DNA from: JBOGEB01 sp050743125
GTDB lineage: Bacteria; Actinomycetota; Nitriliruptoria; Euzebyales; Egibacteraceae
Reading direction: 5' to 3'
Length of the DNA: 59,364 nucleotides
NCBI GenBank assembly: GCA_050743125.1
Contig: JBOGEB010000004.1
Span: 1 to 59,364 of the forward strand
Shown: positions 34,025 to 43,091 of the stretch, one piece after another
Layout of the letters: the number at the start of each line of letters is the position of its first letter
Numbering within the stretch: position 1 is the first letter of the stretch
Notes under the pieces: model-generated
Told to the model about the DNA's origin: nothing
Databases searched by the model: none
The model's input: the letters and a program-made list of their open reading frames with translations, nothing else
Made by a program: the position numbers and the translations under genes

Positions 34025-34831
34025 CTAGAATTGTTGCGCTGGCCTAGTGCCCGCATCCTTGACGGAGATGGAGTCAGCAAATGTGGCATCGTGGGCAAGT
34101 AGTTCCCGCTCGATCTCGGCAGTAAAGCGTCTTAGTCGTTTCGAGACGGTTCGCAGGACATCCGGATCAGCGTAACCACCTTCTCCATGGTTCAAACATC
34201 CAGCTCTCCGTCGAACTTGGTTTGCCACGGAACCGCTTCCCCAAAGAAAATGATGGTCACCCTTCCAAAATTCATGTCGTGAAGGACCAGCCGTGGCGCC
34301 AACGCTGCCAAGGATCGCCTGCAGAGTTGGTTCTGGTCGTTCCACGAGCGTCTCGTAGGAAACTGCGCTGTACGGTAGGCGAAGCGAGAAGAAGCGACGG
34401 TAATAGTGTACATATCCTCTCAAAGCGTCTTCTGCAGTACGGCCGCGCTTTAAATATGACTGCACTAGATTGGCCGGTTTTTTATGGACTGCGATGTTAT
34501 GTATGCCCAGACCACCAATGGCGCAATAGCGATGAACATCTGCAGCCCAGCTCGTTTCCTTAGAGGAGTCAACGACGAACCGCACGCCTAGTCGTTGCAT
34601 AATGGTGAGGTGAATATTCTGCTCCTCTGCATCCGCCAGTCTTTCCCACACTGGGCATGGAGATGCATCGCACACACATCGCGGAGTAAGGTGATGGGGA
34701 CGCCATGGCCGAAATTTTGGACACAACTCTCCACATGAGAACGCGTCATCAGCATTCCCTAGCATAGCATCTAGCAAGGTTGTTCCTGACCTCGATGTGC
34801 CAATGACCAGAAGCACGATTCGAGTTCCCAT
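34025..34831 (-). CDS. Sulfotransferase-family protein
   Basis: The 268-residue protein has the PAPS-binding P-loop near the N terminus (IGTSRSGTTLLDAML, 10-24) and the second PAPS segment FVVDSSKETSWAADVHR, where the SK pair is typical. It would transfer sulfate from PAPS to a hydroxyl of the polymer or of a lipid-linked intermediate. A second, broken sulfotransferase of different sequence lies at about 37317-38093. Codon use is clearly less G/C rich than in the flanking operons, suggesting recent arrival. No PAPS-producing genes are in the window. Confidence 0.82.
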   Translation of the reverse strand: MGTRIVLLVIGTSRSGTTLLDAMLGNADDAFSCGELCPKFRPWRPHHLTPRCVCDASPCPVWERLADAEEQNIHLTIMQRLGVRFVVDSSKETSWAADVHRYCAIGGLGIHNIAVHKKPANLVQSYLKRGRTAEDALRGYVHYYRRFFSLRLPYSAVSYETLVERPEPTLQAILGSVGATAGPSRHEFWKGDHHFLWGSGSVANQVRRRAGCLNHGEGGYADPDVLRTVSKRLRRFTAEIERELLAHDATFADSISVKDAGTRPAQQF

Positions 34832-35052
34832 TTTTAGCTCCTCCTGCTATAGCTGCATGTTACGTAGTGACTGAGGGCCAGCTACTAGCACAGCTACACG
34901 GCTATCCAGCTTAGAGGCAGCTCGCCACCTGACGATCCAGAATCGGAGTGGCGTTACTAAGCCGCATGGCGGACGCGCCTTAGTTTGCATCTCGGCTGTG
35001 AAAGGGGAAAGACGACAAAAAGAGTCTAGCGCGACGCGATACTTCACTTGAC

Positions 35053-35946
35053 TTAATAACCTGCTAATAGTCCGAGCCTGCGTCCGTACTCTAGCGACCG
35101 ACCATACATCCAAAGACTGATTGGATACAGCACTAGACAGAAGCCGATGAGTACGATAATCGCATCTCCCGTCTCCATTCCCGGTAGCATTTCCCCTCCC
35201 GGCATGAGAAGCTTGCGCAAAGCGGCTATAACATAGGTCTCAGGTATCGCGTAAGAAACTAGTCTCGCCCATCCGGGCAGGCTCTCAATGGGAAAAAGTG
35301 CTCCGGAGAAGAGGGAAGCAACCATTGTATAGAACGTCAGGAGGGGATCAGAGCGTTTGGAGAGCACCTTCACGCTTGCTCCCAGGATCCCCAAGGCGAG
35401 GGTCACGGCTAAGCCCAGCGCCAGCACAAGCAGGCCGGCCGAAAATCCCGCAGGCTGGAAACTCGCCCCGAATAGGAGCGATATGATCAGCATGACGCCC
35501 GCCACAATGATACGGGTGACGAGCTGGAATTGCACCATACCAAAGGGCAGAAGTCGCCAGCGGATCGGCTCGACCAGCAAAGTCTCAAGCCTACCTTCCT
35601 GAATCTCATTGTCAAGGAGAGCTCCGAACCCCCGCAGACTTCCGTCAAGCAACTTCATGACAATGACACCAATGACGACAAAAGTGTAATAGTCACCGCC
35701 GACAGCAGGGGTATCCGCAACTAGTCGAGCCACAAAGAAATAAATACAGATAGGCAGAAGGGCTGAGAGCTGGGTGGTGGCAAACGCAAGGGGGTAGCCG
35801 ATGACGTTCAGCCAGCCGACGCGGAAGAACGCATGGTTCACCTGTATCGCCCGCCGCGTCGCTTCCACAAGGTTGAACCCGTCGAACCGCTCATTAACTT
35901 GTCCCAGGCTCACAAGGCGCTCGCTTTCTCTACCTGGTCCCCGCAT
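35053..35946 (-). CDS. ABC-2-type transporter permease
   Basis: The 297-residue protein has six predicted transmembrane segments and the ABC-2 hallmark GALLDNEIQEGRLETLLVEP between the second and third, plus LFSGALFPIESLPGWARLV near the fifth. It pairs with the ATPase gene just upstream, which it overlaps by 37 bases. With no Wzx flippase found, this pair could export the polysaccharide or a lipid-linked intermediate; drug export (DrrB-like) is the alternative. Confidence 0.83.
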   Translation of the reverse strand: MRGPGRESERLVSLGQVNERFDGFNLVEATRRAIQVNHAFFRVGWLNVIGYPLAFATTQLSALLPICIYFFVARLVADTPAVGGDYYTFVVIGVIVMKLLDGSLRGFGALLDNEIQEGRLETLLVEPIRWRLLPFGMVQFQLVTRIIVAGVMLIISLLFGASFQPAGFSAGLLVLALGLAVTLALGILGASVKVLSKRSDPLLTFYTMVASLFSGALFPIESLPGWARLVSYAIPETYVIAALRKLLMPGGEMLPGMETGDAIIVLIGFCLVLYPISLWMYGRSLEYGRRLGLLAGY

Positions 35947-36932
35947 ATTTGGGTAGTCCTCGCGCCCAGCATTTGGGCAAGAAGCTCTCGCAGAGGCATT
36001 CTTGATTCGGCTACAGAATTGACTGCGTCTAAGTGGCCGTCTAGCAGGCGCAGCAGGGAGCTGATCTTCACACCAGGCGCCAGCGTCAGCGTCGGCAGCT
36101 GCACGGTGAGGAGTTGGACGCCCCCGGCAGTTAGAAGCTCGGCAGCGTGGAGAGCAGCGCGCTCACTGTTGAAGCGAACCTGAATCCGGGGTTGTTCCCA
36201 GATCTGTCTCAGGGAGTCGAGATCTCCTTTGTATATCAGCTTGCCTCGATCAAGAAGTACGACGTTGTCGTCCAGCGCCTCGATCTCCTCGAGTCGATGC
36301 GAGCTGATGAGTACAGCCACACCCTGGTGCACAGCAACCCGGTGAAGAACCTTTAGGAACTCGTGCGCGGCCAGAGGGTCCACGGATCCGGTAGGTTCGT
36401 CGAGGATCAGGACGGAAGGATTGTGCAGCAAGGCTCTAGCCAACTGCAAGCGGGCCCGCATTCCTGACGACAACGCAAAGCCAGCATGCTTGCGGGCGTG
36501 TGCCAATCCCACGACTTCCAGAGCTTCGTCGATTCGATGACTCAATCGACGCTCTGGTATAGCATGGAGGCGACCATGGAAGGAAAGATTTTCCTCGCAG
36601 CTAAACCTTAGGAAGAGGGAGCGGTCGTCGGATGGCATGAACCCGATGAGTCGGCGCACCTCCGCAGAATCCCGGGTGGCATCGCGGCCACATACCGTGG
36701 CGGAGCCATCCGTTGGCGTGGTCAAGCCGGTCAAGATTCGAAAAAGCGTCGACTTACCGGCGCCGTTCGGTCCCACTACCGCGCAGATCGTCCCCGCCTC
36801 GACCGACAAACTGACGGCGGCGAGTGCAGTCACGGGCTCGTTGATCGCCGTGCGCAAGAGCATCCGCATCCACATCGGTGAAGGGGTGTAGATCTTGGTG
36901 AGGTTTCGAATCTCTACGAGCGTCCGTGTCAT
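35910..36932 (-). CDS. ABC transporter ATP-binding protein, partner of the ABC-2 permease
   Basis: The roughly 340-residue ATPase has Walker A VGPNGAGKST, a degenerate signature LSSGMRARLQLARAL, Walker B VLILDEPTGSVDP and H-loop ISSHR. A C-terminal extension of about 110 residues follows. The N-terminal stretch MWMRMLLRTAINEPVTALAAVSL is similar to the lead-in of polysaccharide ABC exporters. ATG 36932 is chosen since GGGCGGGAG lies directly upstream; earlier in-frame starts lack support. Together with the permease it forms an exporter whose cargo is unknown. Confidence 0.83.
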   Translation of the reverse strand: MTRTLVEIRNLTKIYTPSPMWMRMLLRTAINEPVTALAAVSLSVEAGTICAVVGPNGAGKSTLFRILTGLTTPTDGSATVCGRDATRDSAEVRRLIGFMPSDDRSLFLRFSCEENLSFHGRLHAIPERRLSHRIDEALEVVGLAHARKHAGFALSSGMRARLQLARALLHNPSVLILDEPTGSVDPLAAHEFLKVLHRVAVHQGVAVLISSHRLEEIEALDDNVVLLDRGKLIYKGDLDSLRQIWEQPRIQVRFNSERAALHAAELLTAGGVQLLTVQLPTLTLAPGVKISSLLRLLDGHLDAVNSVAESRMPLRELLAQMLGARTTQICGDQVEKASAL

Positions 36933-37205
36933 ACTCCCGCCCTTCTCTAACGGAGTTTCTGTCTGGAACACGGCAGGCCGTACTCTGCCATCTTGTTCTC
37001 CGCCGCTTCCCAGAGGCCCGTTGGTCAGGCAGCCCGCAGAGCGTAGTGTAGCCACCGTGAACCGCTCGCGGGTAGTCCGTTCCTCAACCCGCGCGCAGCC
37101 AGGCATCAGTCCCACAAGGACTTCTTCCTGTTACGTTGGCGATCTTCGAGGTGGTCCGGTACGTCCCATCCACGTTTCGCACTCTCGATCGACGTTGCTT
37201 GCTCC

Positions 37206-37277
37206 GGACGCGCAGGACATCAGTCGGCGAGGTCCCGCACGCCCGTTGAGTTGCTGGAACCTGTCCACCGTGGCTCG
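37206..37277 (-). pseudogene. Tail of a second epimerase copy
   Basis: The translation RATVDRFQQLNGRAGPRRLMS closely matches RATVEWLGQLDGRAEPHRLMS at the C terminus of the intact epimerase at 38213-39196. The nucleotide similarity (for instance the shared CGCACGCCCGT) spans about 38228-38296 of that gene. Only this tail remains, directly downstream of a broken sulfotransferase. Confidence 0.6.
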
Positions 37278-37316
37278 GGTGGCAACGGTAAACCCGGAGA
37301 ATCCGGCCAGTCGCCT

Positions 37317-38093
37317 ATGACCTGTGGGCACGGCGTAGATGCTTTACCACCGTGCGGCGAAGCGGAAGGTTTCGACCGAAGATCCGCCGTCGCGCTCGCT
37401 TGAGCGAAGCGATTTCTTGCCGCCATCTCGCTTGGGCATGGGCCTGCAGAGTAGCGGAGCATCGCCGGGTCGAACGGGAGGCCGAGAAAATCACAGACCC
37501 GCCGAATCGTTCCCTCGGGATCGTCGATAAGGGCCTCGTACCGCACTTCAAGGTAGCGTGTCGGTCCCAAGCTCCGGCCGGCTCGGCGCCCGTAGAGCAC
37601 GAGCCGTCGCCAATGAAGGATCGCGGCGTCGAGCGTGTCTGCGTGTCCCCAATCCGCGTCGCGAAGGCGAGCGCGGCGCCCCAGCTGTTGCGAATGATGT
37701 GGACAAATTTCGCTTCTGGAAATGCGCGGGAGATCCTGGCGTGGAACGTACGTAGACAGGGGTTTTCACCATATATATCTTTACCCTCGCGCTGTGCGTA
37801 CACGCGAAAGACAGTCCTGATGGCATCGACAAGGTCTTCGGGCCATTGGCGGCACACATATTACGGACAACGGCCTCAGGCAACTCTCATCGTCGGAACC
37901 ATGGGTGGGCAACCACATCTTCCCGGAAACGCTTGGCGTCAAATCCGTCAAGTCGCTGATAGCGTCGTTCGCGAGCGATCATCTCGGGGATGAAGTGCGA
38001 CTCCAAGGGGAGGGCTACAGCCAGGTGGGAATCGAACATCGCTCTCACAAAGCCTCACCCGAGCGATCACAACCACGGAGAAGGGAAAGGTTT
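37317..38093 (-). pseudogene. Frameshifted sulfotransferase pseudogene
   Basis: Reading the minus strand, the expected segments appear in order but in different frames: a damaged P-loop (CDRSGEALVRAMFDSH, about 38070-38020), ESHFIPEMIARERRYQRLDG and FREDVVAHPWFRR ending in a stop, LPEAVVRNMCAA (about 37880), FPEAKFVHIIRNSWGAALAF (about 37720-37660), then RYLEVRYEALIDDPEGTIRR and VCDFLGLPFDPAML (about 37560-37470). This is a full-length sulfotransferase broken by at least three frameshifts or stops. It is not a fragment of the intact sulfotransferase at 34025; the sequences differ. It is followed by the tail of a second epimerase. Confidence 0.7.
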
Positions 38094-38212
38094 GCGTGCG
38101 TTCCAGGATGCCACCCGCCCTTGACGGCCGCTTACCCGCTCTCGCCCACGTTAATCCGCTGCATGATGCCCGCCAGGACTGAACAGGGCAAGGCCCGAGA
38201 TGAGCACAGTGG

Positions 38213-39196
38213 TTAATGTAGTCCAGGTGTTCGGGACATCAGTCTGTGAGGTTCCGCACGCCCGTCGAGCTGGCCGAGCCACTCAACCGTGGCACGCAGG
38301 CCCTCAATGAAGCCGAAGGGCTCGATGTCGGGGAACAGCTCGTGCAGGCGGGTCTGGTCGGCTTGGGAGTCGCGCACGTCGCCGGGGCGGGGGGCGGTGT
38401 GGCGGATCTCCACAGCATGGCCGAGGACGCGCTCGAGCTCCGCGATGGCGGCGAGCAGGCTCCGTCGAGAGCCGAACGCGAGGTTGACCGGGCCGTCGCT
38501 CGTCACTCGGCGGCGCACCGCGTCGGCGATCACGGCGGTGACGCTGCCGACGTAGGTGAAGTCGCGGGTCTGCCGCCCGTCGCCGTGGACGGGCAGCGGA
38601 CGCCCCGCGAGCGCGGCGGACACGAACGCCGGGATGACCGCGGCGTAGGCGTGGCCCGCGGGCTGCAGCGGGCCGAAGACGTTGAAGAAGCGGAACACCA
38701 GCACCGGCAGGCCGAAGCAGTGCGCGTAAGACAGTGCGTAGCTCTCCGCTGCGAGCTTGCTGGCGGCGTACGGGCTGACCGGCTGCGCCACGAGCCCCTC
38801 ATGTTTCGGCAGCGTCGGGTTCGACCCGTACACCGACGAGGACGAGGCCACGACGGTGTAGAGGCCACCTGCGCGCCGTAATGCCTCGAGGACCCGCAGC
38901 GTTCCGGTGACGTTCGCCTCGTGGCTCGCGACCGGGTCCTCGATGGACCGCGACACCGAGGGCCGCGCCGCGAGGTGGACGACGGCGTCCGCGCCCGCGA
39001 ACGCCTGGTCGAGCAGCTCCGCGTCGAGGATCGTCCCCTCGAGGAGCTGCGTCCGGTCCAGGCCGGCGAGGTTCTCCCTCGACCCACTCGACAGGTCGTC
39101 CACGACGACGATCGACTCGATCTCCGGCTCCTGGAGCAGCCTCCGCACCAGGTTCGCGCCGATGAAGCCCGCCCCGCCCGTCACGACACACCTCAC
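38213..39196 (-). CDS. NAD-dependent nucleotide-sugar epimerase/dehydratase (SDR family)
   Basis: The 327-residue SDR protein has VTGGAGFIGANLV at the N terminus, VVHLAARPSV, SSSSVYGSN, and the catalytic YAASK (YxxxK), then FRFFNVFGP and the RDFTYV substrate segment. It resembles UDP-glucose 4-epimerase-type enzymes that interconvert sugar nucleotides. The GTG start is supported by GGAG and GGGAG just upstream; an extension to 39298 would add non-homologous sequence. The locus once had a second copy, as its tail survives near 37.2 kb. Confidence 0.86.
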   Translation of the reverse strand: MRCVVTGGAGFIGANLVRRLLQEPEIESIVVVDDLSSGSRENLAGLDRTQLLEGTILDAELLDQAFAGADAVVHLAARPSVSRSIEDPVASHEANVTGTLRVLEALRRAGGLYTVVASSSSVYGSNPTLPKHEGLVAQPVSPYAASKLAAESYALSYAHCFGLPVLVFRFFNVFGPLQPAGHAYAAVIPAFVSAALAGRPLPVHGDGRQTRDFTYVGSVTAVIADAVRRRVTSDGPVNLAFGSRRSLLAAIAELERVLGHAVEIRHTAPRPGDVRDSQADQTRLHELFPDIEPFGFIEGLRATVEWLGQLDGRAEPHRLMSRTPGLH

Positions 39197-39486
39197 GCTC
39201 CCGCTCCTTTCGGCGTTCCCGCACGATCCCGCCACCGAGCGCTGATGGTAGCCCAGCCGTGGTCGCGGTGCGGATGGCGGCCAGTCGGGCGCCTGCATTG
39301 TCCTCTTGACGGGAATGCCGCGGCGCGAGCACCATGCGCTGAGCGTAAGTGGGCAGCCAGCACCCCCTGTTCAGGGGGTTTTCTGGGCGGGCGCAGTCCG
39401 GCGGGACTCCCGAAGTCCTTGCGGGCTGTTCGGCGGACGAATCGGTGGGACGGATGAACGTGAGCATCTCGGAGGGCTGCCCTGGT

Positions 39487-40284
39487 ATGAGCAGCGACGT
39501 TCGGCGGGCCGTCAAGCGTGGGCTGGCCCGCACCGGCAGAGCGCGGCGGGCGCAGGGCGTGAGCCTGCTCATCTACCACCGGATCGGGGGCGGGACCCGG
39601 GACGAGCGCGATCTGGCGACCGAGGACTTCGTCCGCCAGATGGACGCCCTCGCGCAACACGAGGTGGTCAGCCTCGACACAGCGCTCGACGGGCTGGCCG
39701 GCGGCGACCGTACGCACAGGGTCGTGCTCACCTTCGACGACGGGTTCGCGGACGTGTACCGCGATGCCTGGCCGGTGCTTGCGACGCGAAGGCTGCCGTT
39801 CACCGTCTATCTGGCGACCGCGTACATCGGCGAGCAGATGCGCTGGGAGGGCTCGACGGCATCGGCGCCCGGGCCGGCCCTGACCTGGGAGCAGCTCTGT
39901 GAACTCGTCACCTCGGGGCTCTGCACGATCGGCAACCACACGCACCGGCACGTCCGCCCGGAGCGGCTCGCGACCGTCGAGCTGGACCGCTGCACCGCGG
40001 AGATCGAACGCCGGCTCGGCGTGACCCCGCGGCACTTCGCCTACCCGTGGGGAGTGCCCGTCCGCAGGATGGAGGGGGCGCTGCGCGCCAGGTTCCGGTC
40101 GGCCTCCACGGGCCGCCTCGGCCGCAACCTGCCGGGTGAGGACCCCGTCCGGCTCAAGCGCATCCCGGTGCGGGGCAGCGACCCGCTCGAGTTCTTCGCC
40201 GCGAAGCTGACTGGGCGCCTGATTCCCGAGCGGGCATACGCGGGCATGGTCGCCACCGCGAAGCGCCTCGGAGTTCCCGCGTAG
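39487..40284 (+). CDS. Polysaccharide deacetylase (NodB homology domain)
   Basis: The 265-residue protein has VSLLIYHRIGG, the metal and catalytic motif LTFDDGF (81-87), and GNHTHRH (149-155) with the His pair, then FAYPWG. There is no signal peptide, unlike many exported deacetylases, so it may act on a cytoplasmic lipid-linked intermediate. ATG 39487 has a GGAGG about 11 bases upstream; ATG 39454 is possible. It opens the plus-strand operon to 44099 and its stop overlaps the next GTG. Confidence 0.83.
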   Translation: MSSDVRRAVKRGLARTGRARRAQGVSLLIYHRIGGGTRDERDLATEDFVRQMDALAQHEVVSLDTALDGLAGGDRTHRVVLTFDDGFADVYRDAWPVLATRRLPFTVYLATAYIGEQMRWEGSTASAPGPALTWEQLCELVTSGLCTIGNHTHRHVRPERLATVELDRCTAEIERRLGVTPRHFAYPWGVPVRRMEGALRARFRSASTGRLGRNLPGEDPVRLKRIPVRGSDPLEFFAAKLTGRLIPERAYAGMVATAKRLGVPA

Positions 40285-41435
40285 TGTCCGCGCGACGGTC
40301 CCTGTGTGGGCGCGACCGGCTGCGGGTCGCGCACCTGTGCACGGTCGACAGCAGCCTCCCGATCCTGCTGGGCACGGAGCTCCTGGCCGATCTGGAGGCG
40401 GGCTTCGAGGTGTACGGCATCTCGGCGCCGGGCCCGTACGTCGAGGAGGTCGAGCGCCTCGGCGTGCGCCACGTGGCCGTCCCAGCGCTCACCCGAAGCT
40501 GGGATCTCCGCAGGGACCTTGCCGCGGCCCGAGAGCTCCTCGGCGTGGTGCGCCGCCTGAACCTCGACGTCCTGCACACGCACAACCCGAAGACCGGCGT
40601 GCTCGGCCGGATCGTCGGTCGAGCCGCGAGGGTGCCGGTGGTCGTCAACACCTGCCACGGGCTCTGGGCGCAACCCGCCGACGGGTGGGCGAAGAAGGCT
40701 CTCGTATACGGTGCGGAGACCGTGGCGGCATGGTTCTCCGACGCCGAGCTCTACCAGAACGACGCCGACCGACAGATCCTGCGTCGCGTCGTCCCGCAGC
40801 GGCGGGTGCGGACGGTCGGCAACGGCATCGACCTCGAACGGTTCCGTCGTGATGGCGACGGGCGCAGGCGCGTCCGGGCGGAGCTCGGCGTGGCCGACGA
40901 CGAGGTGCTCGTGGGCGGCGTCGGCCGCCTGGTCGCGGAGAAGGGCGTCCGCGAGTTCGCTGCCGCTGCCCAGGCGTTGGCGGGACGGGCCACGTTCGTC
41001 TGGGCAGGCCCAGCGGATCCCGACAAGCCGGACCGCCTGCGCGCCGACGAGAAGGACGTGCGCTTCCTCGGCTGGCGCCGCGACATGCCGGCGTTCTACT
41101 CCGCCCTCGACATCTTCGCGCTCCCCACATACCGGGAGGGGTTCTGCCGCTCCGGCATGGAGGCGGCGGCCTGCGGGTGCGGGCTCGTGCTGACGGACAT
41201 CCGCGGGTGCCGCGAGATCGGACAGCACGAGCGCCATCTGCTCATGGTCCCACCTCGCGACGAGCAGGCGCTGACGACCGCCGTCGCACGCCTCATCGAC
41301 GATCCGCCGCTGCGAAGGCAGCTCGGGGCAAGCGCCACCGCGCGCGCCCGCCGGTCCTTCGACCAACGGCGAGTGGCCGAGGCCTCGATCCGGACCTACG
41401 AGGCCGTGGCCCGCAGGAAGGGGGCCAGCTGGTGA
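40284..41435 (+). CDS. GT4-family glycosyltransferase
   Basis: The 383-residue GT-B enzyme has LRVAHLCTVDSSLPILL at the N terminus, LDVLHTHNPKTGVLGRI, the donor-site VGGVGRLVAEKGVREF and the C-terminal REGFCRSGMEAAACG. The segment HTHNPKTGVLGR is typical for the group related to capsular N-acetylhexosaminyl/fucosaminyl-transferases (judgement only). The GTG start shares a base with the deacetylase stop, and its own end overlaps the ATP-grasp start. Confidence 0.86.
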   Translation: MSARRSLCGRDRLRVAHLCTVDSSLPILLGTELLADLEAGFEVYGISAPGPYVEEVERLGVRHVAVPALTRSWDLRRDLAAARELLGVVRRLNLDVLHTHNPKTGVLGRIVGRAARVPVVVNTCHGLWAQPADGWAKKALVYGAETVAAWFSDAELYQNDADRQILRRVVPQRRVRTVGNGIDLERFRRDGDGRRRVRAELGVADDEVLVGGVGRLVAEKGVREFAAAAQALAGRATFVWAGPADPDKPDRLRADEKDVRFLGWRRDMPAFYSALDIFALPTYREGFCRSGMEAAACGCGLVLTDIRGCREIGQHERHLLMVPPRDEQALTTAVARLIDDPPLRRQLGASATARARRSFDQRRVAEASIRTYEAVARRKGASW

Positions 41436-42424
41436 TCAACGTGCTGTTCACAAGCGCCGGCCGGCGCGTCGAGCTGTTCCGCGCGTTCCGCCGCGCCTAC
41501 ACCGACCTGGGGCTGGACGGCAGGCTCATCGCCATCGACGTCGACCCCCTCGCGCCCACCCTCGAGGAGGCCGACCGGTGCTTCATCGTCCCACGACTGA
41601 GCGACGACGCCTACATTCCCACGCTCGCGGCGATCTGCCGCCGCGAGCGCGTCGGCTTGGTGCTCCCGCTCATCGACCCGGACATCCCGATCCTCGCGGC
41701 GCACAAGGCCATGCTGGAGGCCGCAGGCGCGATCGTGGCGGTCGTCCCCAAGTCCTCGGCGGCGATCTGCGCCGACAAGTGGCGCACCTTCGCGCTCTTC
41801 GGCGAGCTGTCCGTCCCGACACCGCAGACGTGGCTTCCCCACCAGCTCGCCAGCGCATCCTTCGGGTTCCCTGTCCTCGTCAAGCCCCGCTTCGGCAGCG
41901 CCGGCCAGCACGTCTATGCGGTCCACGACGACCGCGAGCTCGACTTTTTCCTCGGCTACGTGCCCGAGCCCGTCGTCCAAGAACTCTTACCAGGACCGGA
42001 GATCACCACCGACGTGCTGTGCAACTTCGAGGGCGAGGCGCTGTCGGTCGTGTCGCGGGAGCGCATCGAGGTCCGCAGTGGTGAGGTCGCGAAGGGCAAG
42101 ACGGTCTACGACCCACGGATCGCCGAGGACTGCTGCCGCATCGCCAAAGCACTGCGCGCGGCCGGTCCGATCACGGTGCAGTGCATGAGACGAGACGACG
42201 AGCACTTCTTCACCGAGGTCAACGCCCGCCTCGGCGGCGGTCTTCCGCTCGGCATCGCGGCGGGCGCCCGCCCAGCGCACTGGCTGCTGCAGCTCGCCAT
42301 CGGGCAGGTGCCCGACGCCCCACCGCTCGGCAGCTATGAGCTCGGGTTGCACCTCAGCCGCTTCGACGACTCACGCTTTCTCACGGAGCAGGACTATGAC
42401 CGTCTTGCGGGCCGTCGTCTTTGA
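41432..42424 (+). CDS. ATP-grasp domain protein (carbamoyl-phosphate-synthetase-like)
   Basis: The 330-residue protein has an N-terminal pre-ATP-grasp Rossmann domain (VLFTSAGRRVELFRAFRRA) followed by the ATP-grasp fold: PVLVKPRFGSAGQHV, VVQELLPGPEITTDV, and FFTEVNARLGGGLPLGI, which carries the Mg-binding residues. Family chemistry: ATP-dependent ligation of a carboxylate to an amine or other nucleophile. In polysaccharide loci such proteins, next to a HAD phosphatase, may attach an amino acid to a sugar (inference). It overlaps the HAD gene by 29 bases. Confidence 0.82.
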   Translation: MINVLFTSAGRRVELFRAFRRAYTDLGLDGRLIAIDVDPLAPTLEEADRCFIVPRLSDDAYIPTLAAICRRERVGLVLPLIDPDIPILAAHKAMLEAAGAIVAVVPKSSAAICADKWRTFALFGELSVPTPQTWLPHQLASASFGFPVLVKPRFGSAGQHVYAVHDDRELDFFLGYVPEPVVQELLPGPEITTDVLCNFEGEALSVVSRERIEVRSGEVAKGKTVYDPRIAEDCCRIAKALRAAGPITVQCMRRDDEHFFTEVNARLGGGLPLGIAAGARPAHWLLQLAIGQVPDAPPLGSYELGLHLSRFDDSRFLTEQDYDRLAGRRL

Positions 42425-43082
42425 CCTCGACGACACGCTCTATCCAGAGCGGGCGTACGTGCGCAGCGGCTTCCGCGCCGTCAGCGTCTGGGCCGAGACC
42501 CACCTGGCAATCCCAGCAGCAGAGGGCCTGGCCCGCCTCGAGCAGCTGTTCTCGTCGGGAGTCACGAGCCACACGTTCGACCGCTGGCTGGCATGCGCTG
42601 GCCTCGACCCTGGTCAGCACGTCGCCCAACTCGTCGAGGTCTATCGCGCGCACGAGCCCGACATCGAGCCCTACCCCGGCGTGCCCGGGCTGCTGGAGCG
42701 GCTCGCGCCGCGCTACCGGCTCGGGCTCGTCTCCGACGGCTACGCGGCCGTGCAGCGGCGCAAGCTCACCGCGCTCGGGCTCAAGCGGCACTTCGACTCC
42801 GTCGTGTTCTCCGACGACTGGGGGCGTCGCTGTTGGAAGCCTGCCCCGCTGCCCTATCGGGTCACGCTCGAGCGCCTCGCGGTCCAGGCCAGCGAAAGCG
42901 TCTACGTCGCGGACAACCCCACCAAGGACTTCCTCGGCGCCCGGCGAGTCGGCATGCGCACCGTGCGCCTGCAGGATCCGCGCGGCATCTACGGGACGCT
43001 CGACCCGGAGACCGCAGACCACGCCGCGGACGTGGACATCACGACGCTCGCGGCGCTGCCCGCAACGCTGCAGCTACTCTGA
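42396..43082 (+). CDS. HAD-superfamily hydrolase
   Basis: The 228-residue phosphatase-like protein has motif I VVFDLDDTLY (nucleophile Asp), motif II LGLVSDG, the motif III Lys in CWKPAPLPYR, and motif IV VYVADNPTKDFLGA. It probably dephosphorylates a sugar or the product of the adjacent ATP-grasp enzyme. The 5' end overlaps that gene by 29 bases in another frame, a sign of tight coupling. Confidence 0.85.
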   Translation: MTVLRAVVFDLDDTLYPERAYVRSGFRAVSVWAETHLAIPAAEGLARLEQLFSSGVTSHTFDRWLACAGLDPGQHVAQLVEVYRAHEPDIEPYPGVPGLLERLAPRYRLGLVSDGYAAVQRRKLTALGLKRHFDSVVFSDDWGRRCWKPAPLPYRVTLERLAVQASESVYVADNPTKDFLGARRVGMRTVRLQDPRGIYGTLDPETADHAADVDITTLAALPATLQLL

Positions 43083-43091
43083 GAACCCTTG

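Noticed and set aside
37352..37993. Plus-strand open frame of 213 codons at the sulfotransferase remnant
   Set aside because: The minus strand gives ordered sulfotransferase motifs in several frames; the plus-strand translation has none.
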